Notes: a model not told the origin generated them from the sequence alone. 64,000 nucleotides of DNA from an uncultured Bacteroidia bacterium (GCA_902782225.1 CACZMF010000002.1:1-64000); one strand, 5' to 3'; positions 25,492 through 34,149 are shown, counted from the stretch's first letter. Program-made: numbers and translations.

Positions 25492-25504
25492 AGTGGTATT
25501 TTTG
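25475..25504 (+). promoter_or_regulatory. Promoter of the Cys-rich lipoprotein gene
   Basis: TTG at 25475-25477 lies inside the phosphoesterase 3' end. TATTTTTG at 25497-25504 follows after 19 bases. Both elements fit the consensus. Confidence 0.65.
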
Positions 25505-25544
25505 CAGGTTAGTTGAAAGGTTTAACAATTAAAACATCATTACC

Positions 25545-25808
25545 ATGAAGAAGGTTATTATTTCTATCGCGATTGCAGCTATGTGCTTCTGCGCCTGCTG
25601 CAACAACAACCAGAACAAGCAGAACGAAGGCGAAGCAGCCGCTGTCGAGCAGGCAGAGGGATGCTGCGACAAGTGCAAGGAAGAAGGCAAGGAGTGCTGC
25701 GACAAGTGCAAGGAAGAGGGCAAGGAGTGCAGCGGTGAGTGCAAGGATTGCGCTGAGAAGTGCCAGGAAGAAGGCAAGACCTGCGAGGGTTGTCAGAAGG
25801 CTGAGTAA
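25545..25808 (+). CDS. Cys/Lys/Glu-rich repeat lipoprotein
   Basis: An 87-residue protein with a short hydrophobic signal ending in CFCACC (lipid Cys18 or Cys19) and an Asn/Gln linker. From residue 40 there is a repetitive tail with twelve Cys in 44 residues. The 11-residue unit CCDKCKEEGKE occurs twice in tandem, followed by looser copies (CSGECKDCAEK, CQEEGKTCEGC). The tail has Cys, Lys and Glu and almost no hydrophobic residues, so it cannot fold around a normal core without metal or disulfides. A metal-binding, metallothionein-like surface lipoprotein is a reasonable guess. It has its own promoter, and its terminator lies inside the convergent rsmE gene. The last 16 bases overlap rsmE. 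Confidence 0.85.
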   Translation: MKKVIISIAIAAMCFCACCNNNQNKQNEGEAAAVEQAEGCCDKCKEEGKECCDKCKEEGKECSGECKDCAEKCQEEGKTCEGCQKAE

Positions 25809-26497
25809 ACCTGAGCGACAGCTACAAGTGCAGCCGTCTCCGTCCGGAGGCGGCTTTTTCCTAATGTGACGGGCTTCCAGCCACGGCTCAGCGCCAGCTC
25901 CGCCTCCTCCGGAGAAAAGTCTCCCTCCGGTCCAATCAAGACATAAATATCATTAGAACAATTCTCAAGTAATTCTTTAATTGTTGATTTGTTGCCGTCG
26001 AAGCAGTAGCAGATCATTTTGAGGGCGGATTCCGGGGCGGCGAGGATGAAGTCGCGGACGGAGCAGGGGGCAGCAATCGTGGGGACGGCGCCCTTGAGCG
26101 ACTGCTTGGCGGCGGAGCGTACGATGCGTTCCAACCTCTCGGTTTTCAGCACCTTGCGCTCAGAGCGCTCGCCGATCACGGGCGCAATCACGTCCACGCC
26201 AATCTCCGTAGCTTTCTCCACGAACCACTCGAAACGGTCGATGTTCTTCGTGGGGCAGACCGCCATGGTCAGGTGGTACGGATGCCCGCCGAAACCGGGC
26301 TCGCTTGATACCACGCGGGCCGATGCCCCCTTGGGGTCGGCATTCTCGAGGATGCAGCAGTAAAGTGTGCCCCTGCCGTCAATCACTGAAATCTCATCTC
26401 CCGCCCTATGCCGCAGTACGCGGACGCAGTGGGTGGATTCTTCCTGGTCGAGCAGTATGAGCCCGTTATCGATGACGTCGCTGAAGAAAAGTTCCAT
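25793..26497 (-). CDS. rsmE: 16S rRNA m3U1498 methyltransferase RsmE
   Basis: A 234-residue SPOUT-fold methyltransferase that methylates N3 of U1498 in 16S rRNA using S-adenosylmethionine. The N-terminal PUA-like part includes THCVRVLRHRAGDEISVIDG. The SPOUT domain shows KNIDRFEWFVEKATEIGVD, ERSERKVLKTERLERI with AAKQSLKGAVP, then VLIGPEGDFSPEEAELA (the cofactor knot) and LGKSRLRTETAALVAV (the conserved LR-ETA motif). The C-terminus (YSAF) overlaps the convergent Cys-rich gene by 16 bases. The ATG at 26497 has CATCTTTG at 26506-26513 as a weak -7 box. Confidence 0.95.
   Translation of the reverse strand: MELFFSDVIDNGLILLDQEESTHCVRVLRHRAGDEISVIDGRGTLYCCILENADPKGASARVVSSEPGFGGHPYHLTMAVCPTKNIDRFEWFVEKATEIGVDVIAPVIGERSERKVLKTERLERIVRSAAKQSLKGAVPTIAAPCSVRDFILAAPESALKMICYCFDGNKSTIKELLENCSNDIYVLIGPEGDFSPEEAELALSRGWKPVTLGKSRLRTETAALVAVAQVYSAF
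25832..25859 (+). terminator. Terminator embedded in the rsmE coding sequence
   Basis: An 11-base stem (25832-25842 with 25845-25855, one G:T-type mismatch), a 2-base loop and a T run to 25859. It ends the Cys-rich gene. On the other strand the same bases encode part of the conserved GKSRLRTETAA motif of RsmE. Confidence 0.7.
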
Positions 26498-26525
26498 AAG
26501 TACTGCAAAGATGGTGAAAAATGCT

Positions 26526-26533
26526 TAACTTTA
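26526..26533 (+). promoter_or_regulatory. Weak -7 candidate for the nuclease lipoprotein gene
   Basis: TAACTTTA differs from TAnnTTTG in the last base. It lies 19 bases before the ATG at 26553. No clear -33 element. Confidence 0.3.
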
Positions 26534-26552
26534 CACCAACAAACTTATAGAA

Positions 26553-29500
26553 ATGATGCACGTCAAGACTATATTCAAGCTGATTCTATGTGCTGCCGTG
26601 CTTGCTGCCTGTAGCAGGGAGTCGGAACCGGAATGGACTGCAGTCTCCGATCTTTCGTTCACGGCATCCCGTGAAGCCACCGGTCCCGCAACCAAAACCT
26701 CCGTCCAGTCCGACGGCAGGAGCGTCTGGTGGAGCGTCGGCGACAGGATACTGGTATTTGCCGGCGCCGGTGCTGCCCCTGCTCAGTTCGTGAGCAGTGA
26801 AACTGAGCCCAGTCCAGTGGCCGTATTTACCGGCGAGGCTGCCCAGTCCGACACCTATTACGGCATCTACCCAGTCAGCGATGTCGCGTCAGTGGCCTCC
26901 GACGGCACAATTACTGTCTCTATCCCTGAAACCCAACAGGCCGTCGAAGGCACGTTCGACACCGATCTTTTCCCTGCAGTAGCTATAGCAGAAGGTAACA
27001 AAATGCATTTCTGCAACGTTGCCGGCGGCATCAAGTTCTCGCTCTCCGAAGAGGGTGTCAGCCACGTGTCGCTCAGCGGCTGCGGCGGTGAGGCCATCGC
27101 CGGCACGGCTAAGGTGACCCTCCAGGAAGGCATCCCAATACTTCAGGAAATCACAAATCCCAAACAGGAAGTTACCTTAACTGCCCCCGACGGTGGCTTC
27201 GTCCCCGGTAAGCAGTATTATGCGGTGCTGTATCCCGTCTCCCTGCCCGAAGGCTTGACAATCACTTTGAAGCACAGCGGCGGCGTGCCTGATTCCAAAC
27301 TTGTCTCCCACAGGTCCCAAACCATAAAGCGTGGCACGTTCGGTGCGCTTGAGGGAATCAATTCCGTGACCCCGTGCGGTGGCAATGTGCGTTTCTACAT
27401 TTCTGCCGGCAGCGACATCTGCTCCGCCCTCGGCATTCATGCGGGCGACTTGAGCACATATAAGGTCAACGTGAACGGAACTTCCTGCGACATACAGACC
27501 GATACCGACGGCCGTTACTTTATCGAAGCCCCTGCGGCTGCCGACAGCAAGTACACTGCTGCCTTGCTTGGCCCCGACGCCTCAACCTGGTGCGGCTCCG
27601 ACCCTTTCAGCGGAGTCCCGGTTCCGTACTCACAGTTCTGGAGCGCCACCCAGGCGGCCTACCCGTCTTACCCCCGCTTCCTGAGCTGGAGCTCCGAAAT
27701 GGGCAACACCCTGAATTTCTCCGACTGCCTCTCTCTCGTGAACCTGAGGCTTAAAGGCTCAGCATCAATCAGTTCCGTGAAGATAAGGGCTCTCGCTGGC
27801 GAGCGCCTCAGCGGCATGGCAGCCTACACTCCTGAAGCCGGCTTGGGACTGACGGAAGGTCTGGACTGGGCTGTGGTCAACTGTACAGAACACGGCAACT
27901 TCGTACCGCTTGCCTCCGAGGCAATCTCGATACCTTTGTTCATCAGCCCCGGCAACTATTCCGCCGGCCTTGAACTCACCATCTGCGACTCTTCGCACAG
28001 GATGATGCGCAAGACCATAAGCCCCTTAGACCTCAAGCCCGGGCAGGTCTGCAAGCTGCTGCTGACATGGGCTCCTGACGATGATCTGCTGTTCTATGAA
28101 GGCTTTGACAATTTCGTCTGGGGCGGAGATATAATGTCTGGCGAAAGCGCCTTCGGATATGCCCCCGATGATACCCAGATAGGCATTTCGGGTGGCCTGG
28201 ACCGCGATGGTTATGCCATGTCGGCGACCAAAATAGCATACAATAATCCCGGCACCGGCTTCATCCAGCCAAATTCATGGTCTGGCGTTGAGAACAGCAC
28301 CGTCGGCGCAACCCATGCAGTAAGTGAGTCCTACGTGGCGAGCCGCAACATCTCGGACTGGACCTACCTGTTCCGTTGCCAGGAGTGCCCCGGCTACCTT
28401 GCCGTCGGCACAGGCAATTCCTATAGGGGTCAGGTCCGCACCCCGTTCCTCTCCAGTATAGAGAGCCTCACAGACCTTGTCATTTCATTCCGCTTCTGCC
28501 TGCAGAATGGATTCAACGACGCCCTTCTAATTGACATTTTAAATGCCGGATACATTAGCTCCTGCAGGTTGGACGGCGCTGAAGTGACTCCGACGGCGAA
28601 GGGCATCAAGTCCAATCATTGCGAGGCCAAATTCAGTAAGAATACTTTCGTGATCCCAGCTTCCGTAGCGGCGGCCAAGGAATGGCATACCCTGGAGATG
28701 ACAGTAACGAACGCCACCGACGCAACGCTCTTTGATATTAAGGGCGCCAGCTCCTCCTATGGCATCCACGGCTTCTGGCTTGATGACTTCACGATACGTA
28801 CTATCCTCGGATCATCCCGCAAAGGCAACCTGCGCTTGTTGTACTGGAACATCCAGAACGGCATGTGGTACGACCAGGCCAACAACTACAAGGATTTCGT
28901 GGCTTTCGTGAAAAAGTACGATCCCGACGTCTGCGTCTGGTGCGAAGCGTCCTCCATCTACAAGAACAACACCAACACTTCGGCGTCCAGCTCCAGCCGT
29001 TACCTGCCCAGCAACTGGCTGACACTGTCCAAGCGTTACGGCCACAATTATGCGGCCACCGGCGGCTGGCGGGACAACTACCCCCAGGAAATCACTGCCA
29101 AGTATCCCATCACCACCGTGCTCAAAATCACGGACACAGATACATCCGGCAAGCCTGTCGCCCATGGCGCCGCCATCCAGAAGATTACAGTCGATGGCAG
29201 GGATATCTATTTCGTGACCTGCCACATGTGGCCGCAGGCATACGGCTTCGGCGTGGCAACGTCCGACCAGGAGCGTAGCAAGGCCGCCAACGAGGGTGAC
29301 TACTACCGCCAGTACGAAATGCAGTACATCCTTGCCCACACCATAAATGCTCCTCAGTACTCCGGCGTGGAGAACTGGGTGCTTCTGGGAGACATGAATT
29401 CCCGTTCAAGAGTGGATAACGCCGCGTACAACTATACCAGCAGTAGCACGGCTTTCCTCACTCAGGATGAAATCCTGAACAACACCGACATGATAGACGT

Positions 29501-29720
29501 CATCAGCAGTCGCTATCCCGCCCCGGATAACTTCGTGTCCAGTACCTATGGCTCCGCCCGTATCGACTATGTCTACGTGTCGCCGGCAATGATGGAGAAA
29601 GTCGTCAACGGCTTCATCCTCAACGACCAGTGGAACTATAAGGCCGACCCCAGTCCCTACGTTGAGACCTTCAGGATGCCTTCCGACCACCGGCCGATAT
29701 TGGTTGACTTCGAATTGTAA
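26553..29720 (+). CDS. Secreted EEP-family nuclease lipoprotein with fimbrillin-like N-terminus
   Basis: A 1055-residue lipoprotein (AVLAACSRE, Cys20). Residues about 45-275 look like a fimbrillin/Mfa-like domain: TKTSVQSDGRSVWWSVGDRI, then FCNVAGGIKFSL and a KQYYAVLYPVSL block. Residues about 280-750 are beta-rich linker domains shared with the paralogue at 44777-47263. The last 300 residues form an endonuclease/exonuclease/phosphatase domain with all catalytic motifs: RLLYWNIQNGMW, VCVWCEA (metal Glu), FVTCHMWP, WVLLGDMNSRSR (Asp-Asn), RIDYVYVS and PSDHRPILVDF (catalytic Asp-His). Likely substrates are extracellular DNA or RNA, though EEP enzymes can also act on phospholipids or inositol phosphates. 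It converges on the nucleic-acid SusCD operon and shares its terminator. Confidence 0.88.
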   Translation: MMHVKTIFKLILCAAVLAACSRESEPEWTAVSDLSFTASREATGPATKTSVQSDGRSVWWSVGDRILVFAGAGAAPAQFVSSETEPSPVAVFTGEAAQSDTYYGIYPVSDVASVASDGTITVSIPETQQAVEGTFDTDLFPAVAIAEGNKMHFCNVAGGIKFSLSEEGVSHVSLSGCGGEAIAGTAKVTLQEGIPILQEITNPKQEVTLTAPDGGFVPGKQYYAVLYPVSLPEGLTITLKHSGGVPDSKLVSHRSQTIKRGTFGALEGINSVTPCGGNVRFYISAGSDICSALGIHAGDLSTYKVNVNGTSCDIQTDTDGRYFIEAPAAADSKYTAALLGPDASTWCGSDPFSGVPVPYSQFWSATQAAYPSYPRFLSWSSEMGNTLNFSDCLSLVNLRLKGSASISSVKIRALAGERLSGMAAYTPEAGLGLTEGLDWAVVNCTEHGNFVPLASEAISIPLFISPGNYSAGLELTICDSSHRMMRKTISPLDLKPGQVCKLLLTWAPDDDLLFYEGFDNFVWGGDIMSGESAFGYAPDDTQIGISGGLDRDGYAMSATKIAYNNPGTGFIQPNSWSGVENSTVGATHAVSESYVASRNISDWTYLFRCQECPGYLAVGTGNSYRGQVRTPFLSSIESLTDLVISFRFCLQNGFNDALLIDILNAGYISSCRLDGAEVTPTAKGIKSNHCEAKFSKNTFVIPASVAAAKEWHTLEMTVTNATDATLFDIKGASSSYGIHGFWLDDFTIRTILGSSRKGNLRLLYWNIQNGMWYDQANNYKDFVAFVKKYDPDVCVWCEASSIYKNNTNTSASSSSRYLPSNWLTLSKRYGHNYAATGGWRDNYPQEITAKYPITTVLKITDTDTSGKPVAHGAAIQKITVDGRDIYFVTCHMWPQAYGFGVATSDQERSKAANEGDYYRQYEMQYILAHTINAPQYSGVENWVLLGDMNSRSRVDNAAYNYTSSSTAFLTQDEILNNTDMIDVISSRYPAPDNFVSSTYGSARIDYVYVSPAMMEKVVNGFILNDQWNYKADPSPYVETFRMPSDHRPILVDFEL

Positions 29721-29723
29721 AAT

Positions 29724-29756
29724 AGAGGTCGCCACAAAAATTGGCGACCTCTTTTT
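29724..29756. terminator. Shared bidirectional terminator
   Basis: A perfect 11-base stem (29724-29734 with 29742-29752), a 7-base A-rich loop and T runs on both sides. It ends the plus-strand nuclease gene (stop at 29720) and the long minus-strand operon (stop at 29777). Confidence 0.9.
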
Positions 29757-29776
29757 CATAGCAATTGAACGACGTT

Positions 29777-31789
29777 TTACTCCGATACCAGCACACGGCA
29801 GCGCATGTTGTGCGCCTGCGAACTGAACGGCTGGTTGTCGTAAGCGAACTTCGTCTGGGCCTGGTTCATGTAGTTCCGGCGAAACTTGTGGTCCATGTCT
29901 GTGTTGTTATCTGCATAGTATGACCAGTAAACCACACGGCCCTTGTTGTCGGACACGCCGCCCACCAGGGCATATTTACCCTGTCCTAAATAACCTGCGG
30001 CAGGGAAATACATTATATGTCCGCTGGCATCCGTGTTCCACTTGCCTGCAAAATAACTGTTGAGCAGATGATCGGTGACCGGATAATTATTGGTCTCCTG
30101 GTAGGTGTGGGTGGCAGTGATGAGGCAGTAGCCCTGCGGGCAGGGATCGTAGTCGTTGGTTTTGGCGGTATTGGTGTTGCTCACAATCCAAATGTTCATT
30201 CCATCGGTGCCTTTGGGGCCGCCCTTGAGCACGACATTGGTCCAGATGGTCTCTGTGGCCGAGCCATATTTAGTGCCGGTGCTCTTATGGTAGGCGTAGT
30301 TCGGGAACTGCTCCTGCTCTGCCAGGGTGCTCTTTACGGCTGTACTCTGGGCAAAGCGGTGGCAGTAGTTGCTGAATCCATACATGACGCCCATCCTGTA
30401 GTTGTCCCATGCAGCAGACGAATTCTTAATCTCCTTAATTCGGGGATAAGGGATGTGGTTGCCGTATTGGTAATAAGTTCCTATCGTCTCCAGCCACTGA
30501 TCCGTGGTCATCCCTGTAATATCGGATTCGGATTTAGGAGCCCACGTGGCACCTACGTTGCGGTCCAGTATTGCCTGGGGCATAGTGGTTTCGTCCATTA
30601 TGATATTCTCAGGCTTGTCCGTGACCCAGATATGATAGTTCCAAAGCAAGGTCGTGGCAGCCGCTTGAAGGTTCTGGTCTATGGCGATAAGGGCATTACC
30701 CTCGCGGTTGCCACCATTGTACAGGAAGCTTACCCGGTGGGTGTTGGCATCATAAGTGATGTTGTTGATGAGCCGTTTGTCCTCGGACCAGACAATGTTG
30801 GCTGTCTTGGCAAGGTCGAATGTCGTACCGTCAAGTATGCTTGCCGCCTCAAAACTATAGGCCTGTGCGCTTGAGCCTGCCTCTACCATATAGCAGTTGG
30901 ACCGTCCGCCAGCGTCAAGGGCGATGGGGCTTGCGGGGAAGCGGGAATCAACGTCAATGGTCTTGACCGTGAGCACGGTATTGCGCTCTACGGTCAGGTT
31001 GTTATTGGATATGATTGCAAGGGCGGTACCGTCGCTGAACTCGAGAATAATCTCACCTGCCTCATAAGTTGCGGGCGGTAGGACCACCATCACCGGGGTC
31101 GGTGTTGTCGGGTCAAGGGCAAGGTTAAGCCCGTTTACATTGGTGTATCCGAACTGATTGGTGCCACTGGAGCTGACCTGACTTAATATAGGATAAGACA
31201 GTACCGGTTTGTCCGCACTCACGTCAATGGTGCCTTTCCCGGTCAGGGCCGGAGAAGTCATGTTGTTGCTTTTGAACGAGAATTTTGTGAGGGTCTTGGA
31301 ACCGGTGAACTTAAACTGTATATAACCACAGAGGTTGGTGAATTCGACTTCGTCGCCGTTAACCTTACCGAACATCGGGTTGGCTCCGTGGCCTACTATC
31401 TGGCCGGATTCGGAAATGGTCTGGGGCACGGGACGCGTCCAAGTGGCCGTGTTGCCACTCACTGTGAGCGCCGCTGAAGGATAAATAACCCATTGGGAAC
31501 CAGCCGGAATCTCAAAAGTGGCTATTCCCTTGGCGTCAATATTAGTGATGGCGCAGTTCTGTGTGGCTGCGTTGCCGTCCCAGGCAACGACCTTGTCGGC
31601 AGCTTGCCACTCGAATTGGTCTGCCCCGTCGGAAAGTGCAGCTTTTGATGAGAGTTCATTGTCGGCAAACACGGCACGTACCTCGATCATTTCGGGGCCT
31701 TCAGGGGTTTCTGCGGCGGGCTGCTCTTTTTGGCAGGCGCAGAAAAGTGATGCAAGCAGGATAATGCTGATAAAATAGTTGACTTTCAT
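29777..31789 (-). CDS. Fimbrillin-like/FISUMP surface lipoprotein, copy 2
   Basis: A 670-residue lipoprotein (LFCACQKE, Cys19). The N-terminal part has the fimbrillin-like pattern (FEWQAADKVVAWDG, WVIYPSAALTV, LCGYIQFKFTGSKTLTKFSF, VMVVLPPATYEAGEIILEFS). The C-terminal half reads as a FISUMP-type domain: ILDRNVGATWAPKSES, DYDPCPQGYCLITATHTYQE, HIMYFPAAGYLGQGKYALVG, and the ending VVYWSYYADNNTD with SSQAHNMRCRVLVSE. Such proteins are surface-exposed adhesins or fimbrial tip-like subunits. It is the last gene of the minus-strand operon and a close tandem copy of 31966-33996. A small ORF lies 18 bases upstream. Confidence 0.82.
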   Translation of the reverse strand: MKVNYFISIILLASLFCACQKEQPAAETPEGPEMIEVRAVFADNELSSKAALSDGADQFEWQAADKVVAWDGNAATQNCAITNIDAKGIATFEIPAGSQWVIYPSAALTVSGNTATWTRPVPQTISESGQIVGHGANPMFGKVNGDEVEFTNLCGYIQFKFTGSKTLTKFSFKSNNMTSPALTGKGTIDVSADKPVLSYPILSQVSSSGTNQFGYTNVNGLNLALDPTTPTPVMVVLPPATYEAGEIILEFSDGTALAIISNNNLTVERNTVLTVKTIDVDSRFPASPIALDAGGRSNCYMVEAGSSAQAYSFEAASILDGTTFDLAKTANIVWSEDKRLINNITYDANTHRVSFLYNGGNREGNALIAIDQNLQAAATTLLWNYHIWVTDKPENIIMDETTMPQAILDRNVGATWAPKSESDITGMTTDQWLETIGTYYQYGNHIPYPRIKEIKNSSAAWDNYRMGVMYGFSNYCHRFAQSTAVKSTLAEQEQFPNYAYHKSTGTKYGSATETIWTNVVLKGGPKGTDGMNIWIVSNTNTAKTNDYDPCPQGYCLITATHTYQETNNYPVTDHLLNSYFAGKWNTDASGHIMYFPAAGYLGQGKYALVGGVSDNKGRVVYWSYYADNNTDMDHKFRRNYMNQAQTKFAYDNQPFSSQAHNMRCRVLVSE

Positions 31790-31807
31790 AATTCTATCCT
31801 CCTGACT

Positions 31808-31930
31808 TTAAAAATCAACCTCATCACCATAGTAAACAATACGTTCAGTTTTGTTGCTTTCGCACAACATCTGAAACAAGTCTATGCAAAGGACCTCTGC
31901 AGTGGGCGGGATATATTTTAAAAAATCCAT
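31808..31930 (-). CDS. Small ORF A, 40 residues, adhesin-linked peptide family
   Basis: A 40-codon ORF between the two tandem adhesin genes, 35 bases after one stop and 18 bases before the next start. Key positions are YIPPTAE at residues 6-12, MLCES at 21-25 and the ending YYGDEVDF. It shares the pattern Tyr-x2-Pro-x13-Cys-x-Ser with the small ORFs at 34011-34139 and 56726-56863, each directly upstream of a large fimbrillin-like gene. There is no signal peptide and no membrane helix. I know short proteins of this look from adhesin neighbourhoods in Bacteroidota but no described function. A regulatory leader peptide, a peptide precursor or a small subunit are all possible. Confidence 0.65.
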   Translation of the reverse strand: MDFLKYIPPTAEVLCIDLFQMLCESNKTERIVYYGDEVDF

Positions 31931-31965
31931 ATTCTAATATAAACAAAAGATTAAACAACTACAGA

Positions 31966-33996
31966 TTATTCGGAAGCTATCAGCAAGCGGCAGCGCATAT
32001 TGTGTGCCTGGGAGCTGAACGGCTGGTTGTCGAAGGCGAACTTCTTCTGGGCTTGGTTCATGTAGTTTCTGCGGAATATGTGGTCCATGTTAGTATTGGT
32101 ATCGCTATAGTATGACCAGTAAACCACACGGCCCTTGTTGTCGGATACTCCGCCGACCAGTGAGTATCTACCGTTTCCCAGATAACCTGCAGCAGGGAAG
32201 TACATGATATGTCCGCTGACATCGGTGTTCCACTTGCCTGCAAAGTAACCGCCCAACAGGTGGTCAGTGACCTCATTGTTCAGGGTCTCCTGATAAGTGT
32301 AGGTGGCCGTAATGAAGCAGTAGCCCTGCGGACAGGGATCGTAGTCGCTGGTCTTTTCGGTGGCGGTATTGTTCACGTACCAGATGTTCTCACCTTCTTC
32401 CCCGGTAGGACCGCCCTTGAGGACGACATTGGTCCAGACAGTCTCGTTTCCAGCGCCATATTTAACGCCGGTACTCTTGTGGTATACATAGTTCGGGAAC
32501 TGCTCCTGCTCTGCCAGAGTGTTCTTTGAGGATGAACTGTTAGCGAAGCGGTGGCAGTAGTTGCTGAATCCGTACATGACGGCCATCCTGTAGTTGTCCC
32601 ATGCAGCCGTGGAATTCATGGGCTCCCTGAGGCGGGGGTAAGGGATATGGTTGCCGTATTGGTAATAGGTTCCGATGGTCTCCAGCCACTGTTCCTGTGT
32701 CATGCCGGTAACTTCGGATTCGGACTTGGGAGCCCAGGTGGCGCCTACGTTGCGGTCCAGGATAGGTCCGGGCATGTCAGTCTCGTCCATGAGGATGTTC
32801 TCAGGCTGGTCTGTGACCCAGATGTGGTAGTTCCACAGCAGGGTGGCGGCGGTGCCGAGCGTGCCCTGGTCGAGGGAGATGACTGCATTGCCTTCCTCGT
32901 TGCCACCGCCGTACTGGAAGGTGACGATGTGGGTGTTGGAGTCATAGGTCATGCTCCTGATGAGGGACTTGGACTCGGACCACAGAAGGCTGGCATCCTT
33001 TGCAAGGTCGAAGGTCTCGCCGGAGACGCACTTCATGGCTGTGAAACTATAGTGCTTGGCCTCAGGTCCAGCGATAATCATGTAGCAGTTGGACTGGCCG
33101 TTGGCATCCAGAGCCTCGGGAGCTGTAGGGAAGAGGGCGTCGGTGTCGATGGGCTTGATCTTCCGGACCGTGTTGCGCTCCACGGTGATGTCGTTGGTGG
33201 AAACCAGGGCGGCGGAAGTGCCGTCGGTGAACTCGAGAACCAGCTCGCTGGCCTCATAGGTTGCCGGGGGCACGGCGACATAGACGCTCACGGGGGTGGA
33301 ACTAAGGGGGATATCCCTGCCGGAAACGGTCACGTAACCGTGCTTGCCCGCACCGCTGGTGGTCACCTGGCTGAGCACGGGGTACTCCAGCACCATGGTG
33401 CCGTTGGATACGACGGGGACAGCCTTGCCGCTGATTGCGGGGGATGTGATGTTGTTGACCTTGAAGTGCAGTTTGTTCAGAGTCTTGGAACCGGTGAGCT
33501 GGAACTGGATGTAGCCGCAGAGGTTCCTGAACTTCAGCACGCCGCCTTCAAAGATGGCATACATGGGGTTGGCGCCGTCGCCGATCAGTTCAGTGCCGTC
33601 TTCTGACAGTCTCTGGTTGTAGGAACGGTTCCAGGTGAGCTTGTCCTTGTCCACGCCGGACTCTTCAACGGTCATTGCGCGAGAAGGATAGATTACCCAC
33701 TGGGTGTTGTCGGGGATCACGAAAGTGGCGATGCCGCTTTCGTCGATGCTGGCAATCTCAATGTCAGTGGTGGCAGTAGTTCCGTCCCATGCTGCAATCT
33801 TGTCTTCTTCACTCCAGAAGAAATGGGTGGTTCCTTCGGGAAGGATGGTCTTGGTGGGAAGTTCGCCTTCGTCCATAACGGCCTTGACCTCAATCATGCG
33901 GGGGCCGGGGGCGGGAACCTCAATGTTTTCTTTGACCTGGCAGGCGGAAAGAACCGCGGTAAGCGCGAACGCTGCAATGAATAAATTCTTTTTCAT
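31966..33996 (-). CDS. Fimbrillin-like/FISUMP surface lipoprotein, copy 1
   Basis: A 676-residue lipoprotein (VLSACQVKE, Cys19) with the same two-part layout as its downstream copy. The N-terminal fimbrillin-like half shows TKTILPEGTTHFFWSEEDKI, WVIYPSRAMTV and LCGYIQFQLTGSKTLNKLHF. The FISUMP-like C-terminal half shows ILDRNVGATWAPKSES, DYDPCPQGYCFITATYTYQE and SSQAHNMRCRLLIASE. The C-terminal halves of the two copies are nearly identical by eye, while the N-terminal parts differ more, fitting a recent tandem duplication with a more variable outer domain. It follows small ORF B by 14 bases and belongs to the long nuclease-SusCD operon. Confidence 0.82.
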   Translation of the reverse strand: MKKNLFIAAFALTAVLSACQVKENIEVPAPGPRMIEVKAVMDEGELPTKTILPEGTTHFFWSEEDKIAAWDGTTATTDIEIASIDESGIATFVIPDNTQWVIYPSRAMTVEESGVDKDKLTWNRSYNQRLSEDGTELIGDGANPMYAIFEGGVLKFRNLCGYIQFQLTGSKTLNKLHFKVNNITSPAISGKAVPVVSNGTMVLEYPVLSQVTTSGAGKHGYVTVSGRDIPLSSTPVSVYVAVPPATYEASELVLEFTDGTSAALVSTNDITVERNTVRKIKPIDTDALFPTAPEALDANGQSNCYMIIAGPEAKHYSFTAMKCVSGETFDLAKDASLLWSESKSLIRSMTYDSNTHIVTFQYGGGNEEGNAVISLDQGTLGTAATLLWNYHIWVTDQPENILMDETDMPGPILDRNVGATWAPKSESEVTGMTQEQWLETIGTYYQYGNHIPYPRLREPMNSTAAWDNYRMAVMYGFSNYCHRFANSSSSKNTLAEQEQFPNYVYHKSTGVKYGAGNETVWTNVVLKGGPTGEEGENIWYVNNTATEKTSDYDPCPQGYCFITATYTYQETLNNEVTDHLLGGYFAGKWNTDVSGHIMYFPAAGYLGNGRYSLVGGVSDNKGRVVYWSYYSDTNTNMDHIFRRNYMNQAQKKFAFDNQPFSSQAHNMRCRLLIASE

Positions 33997-34010
33997 GATT
34001 CTTCCTCCAT

Positions 34011-34139
34011 TTAAAAAACCAAACCATCACTGTCGTCGCCGACAATGTCTTCAAGTTGGCTCTGGCACAGCAGGCCAAGGAGCCCCAACTCCAGGTCGTC
34101 AATGGCCGGAGCTGCGTAATTAATAGTTTCGTCTTTCAT
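34011..34139 (-). CDS. Small ORF B, 42 residues, adhesin-linked peptide family
   Basis: A 42-codon ORF placed 10 bases after the DUF5689 gene stop and 14 bases before the first adhesin gene, which makes it part of the same transcript. YAAPAID is at residues 8-14, LLCQS at 23-27 and GDDSDGLVF at the end. The distance from Pro to Cys is 14 residues, as in the other two small ORFs, and the Cys-x-Ser is kept. The composition is acidic (no Lys or Arg after residue 2). The sequence is far more diverged from small ORF A than the two adhesin genes are from each other. The function is unknown. Confidence 0.65.
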   Translation of the reverse strand: MKDETINYAAPAIDDLELGLLGLLCQSQLEDIVGDDSDGLVF

Positions 34140-34149
34140 ATAATTATGA

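Noticed and set aside
32551-33606. Plus-strand 351-codon frame across the adhesin gene
   Set aside because: Antisense shadow of a lipoprotein gene with signal peptide and domain match; no start context or domain of its own.
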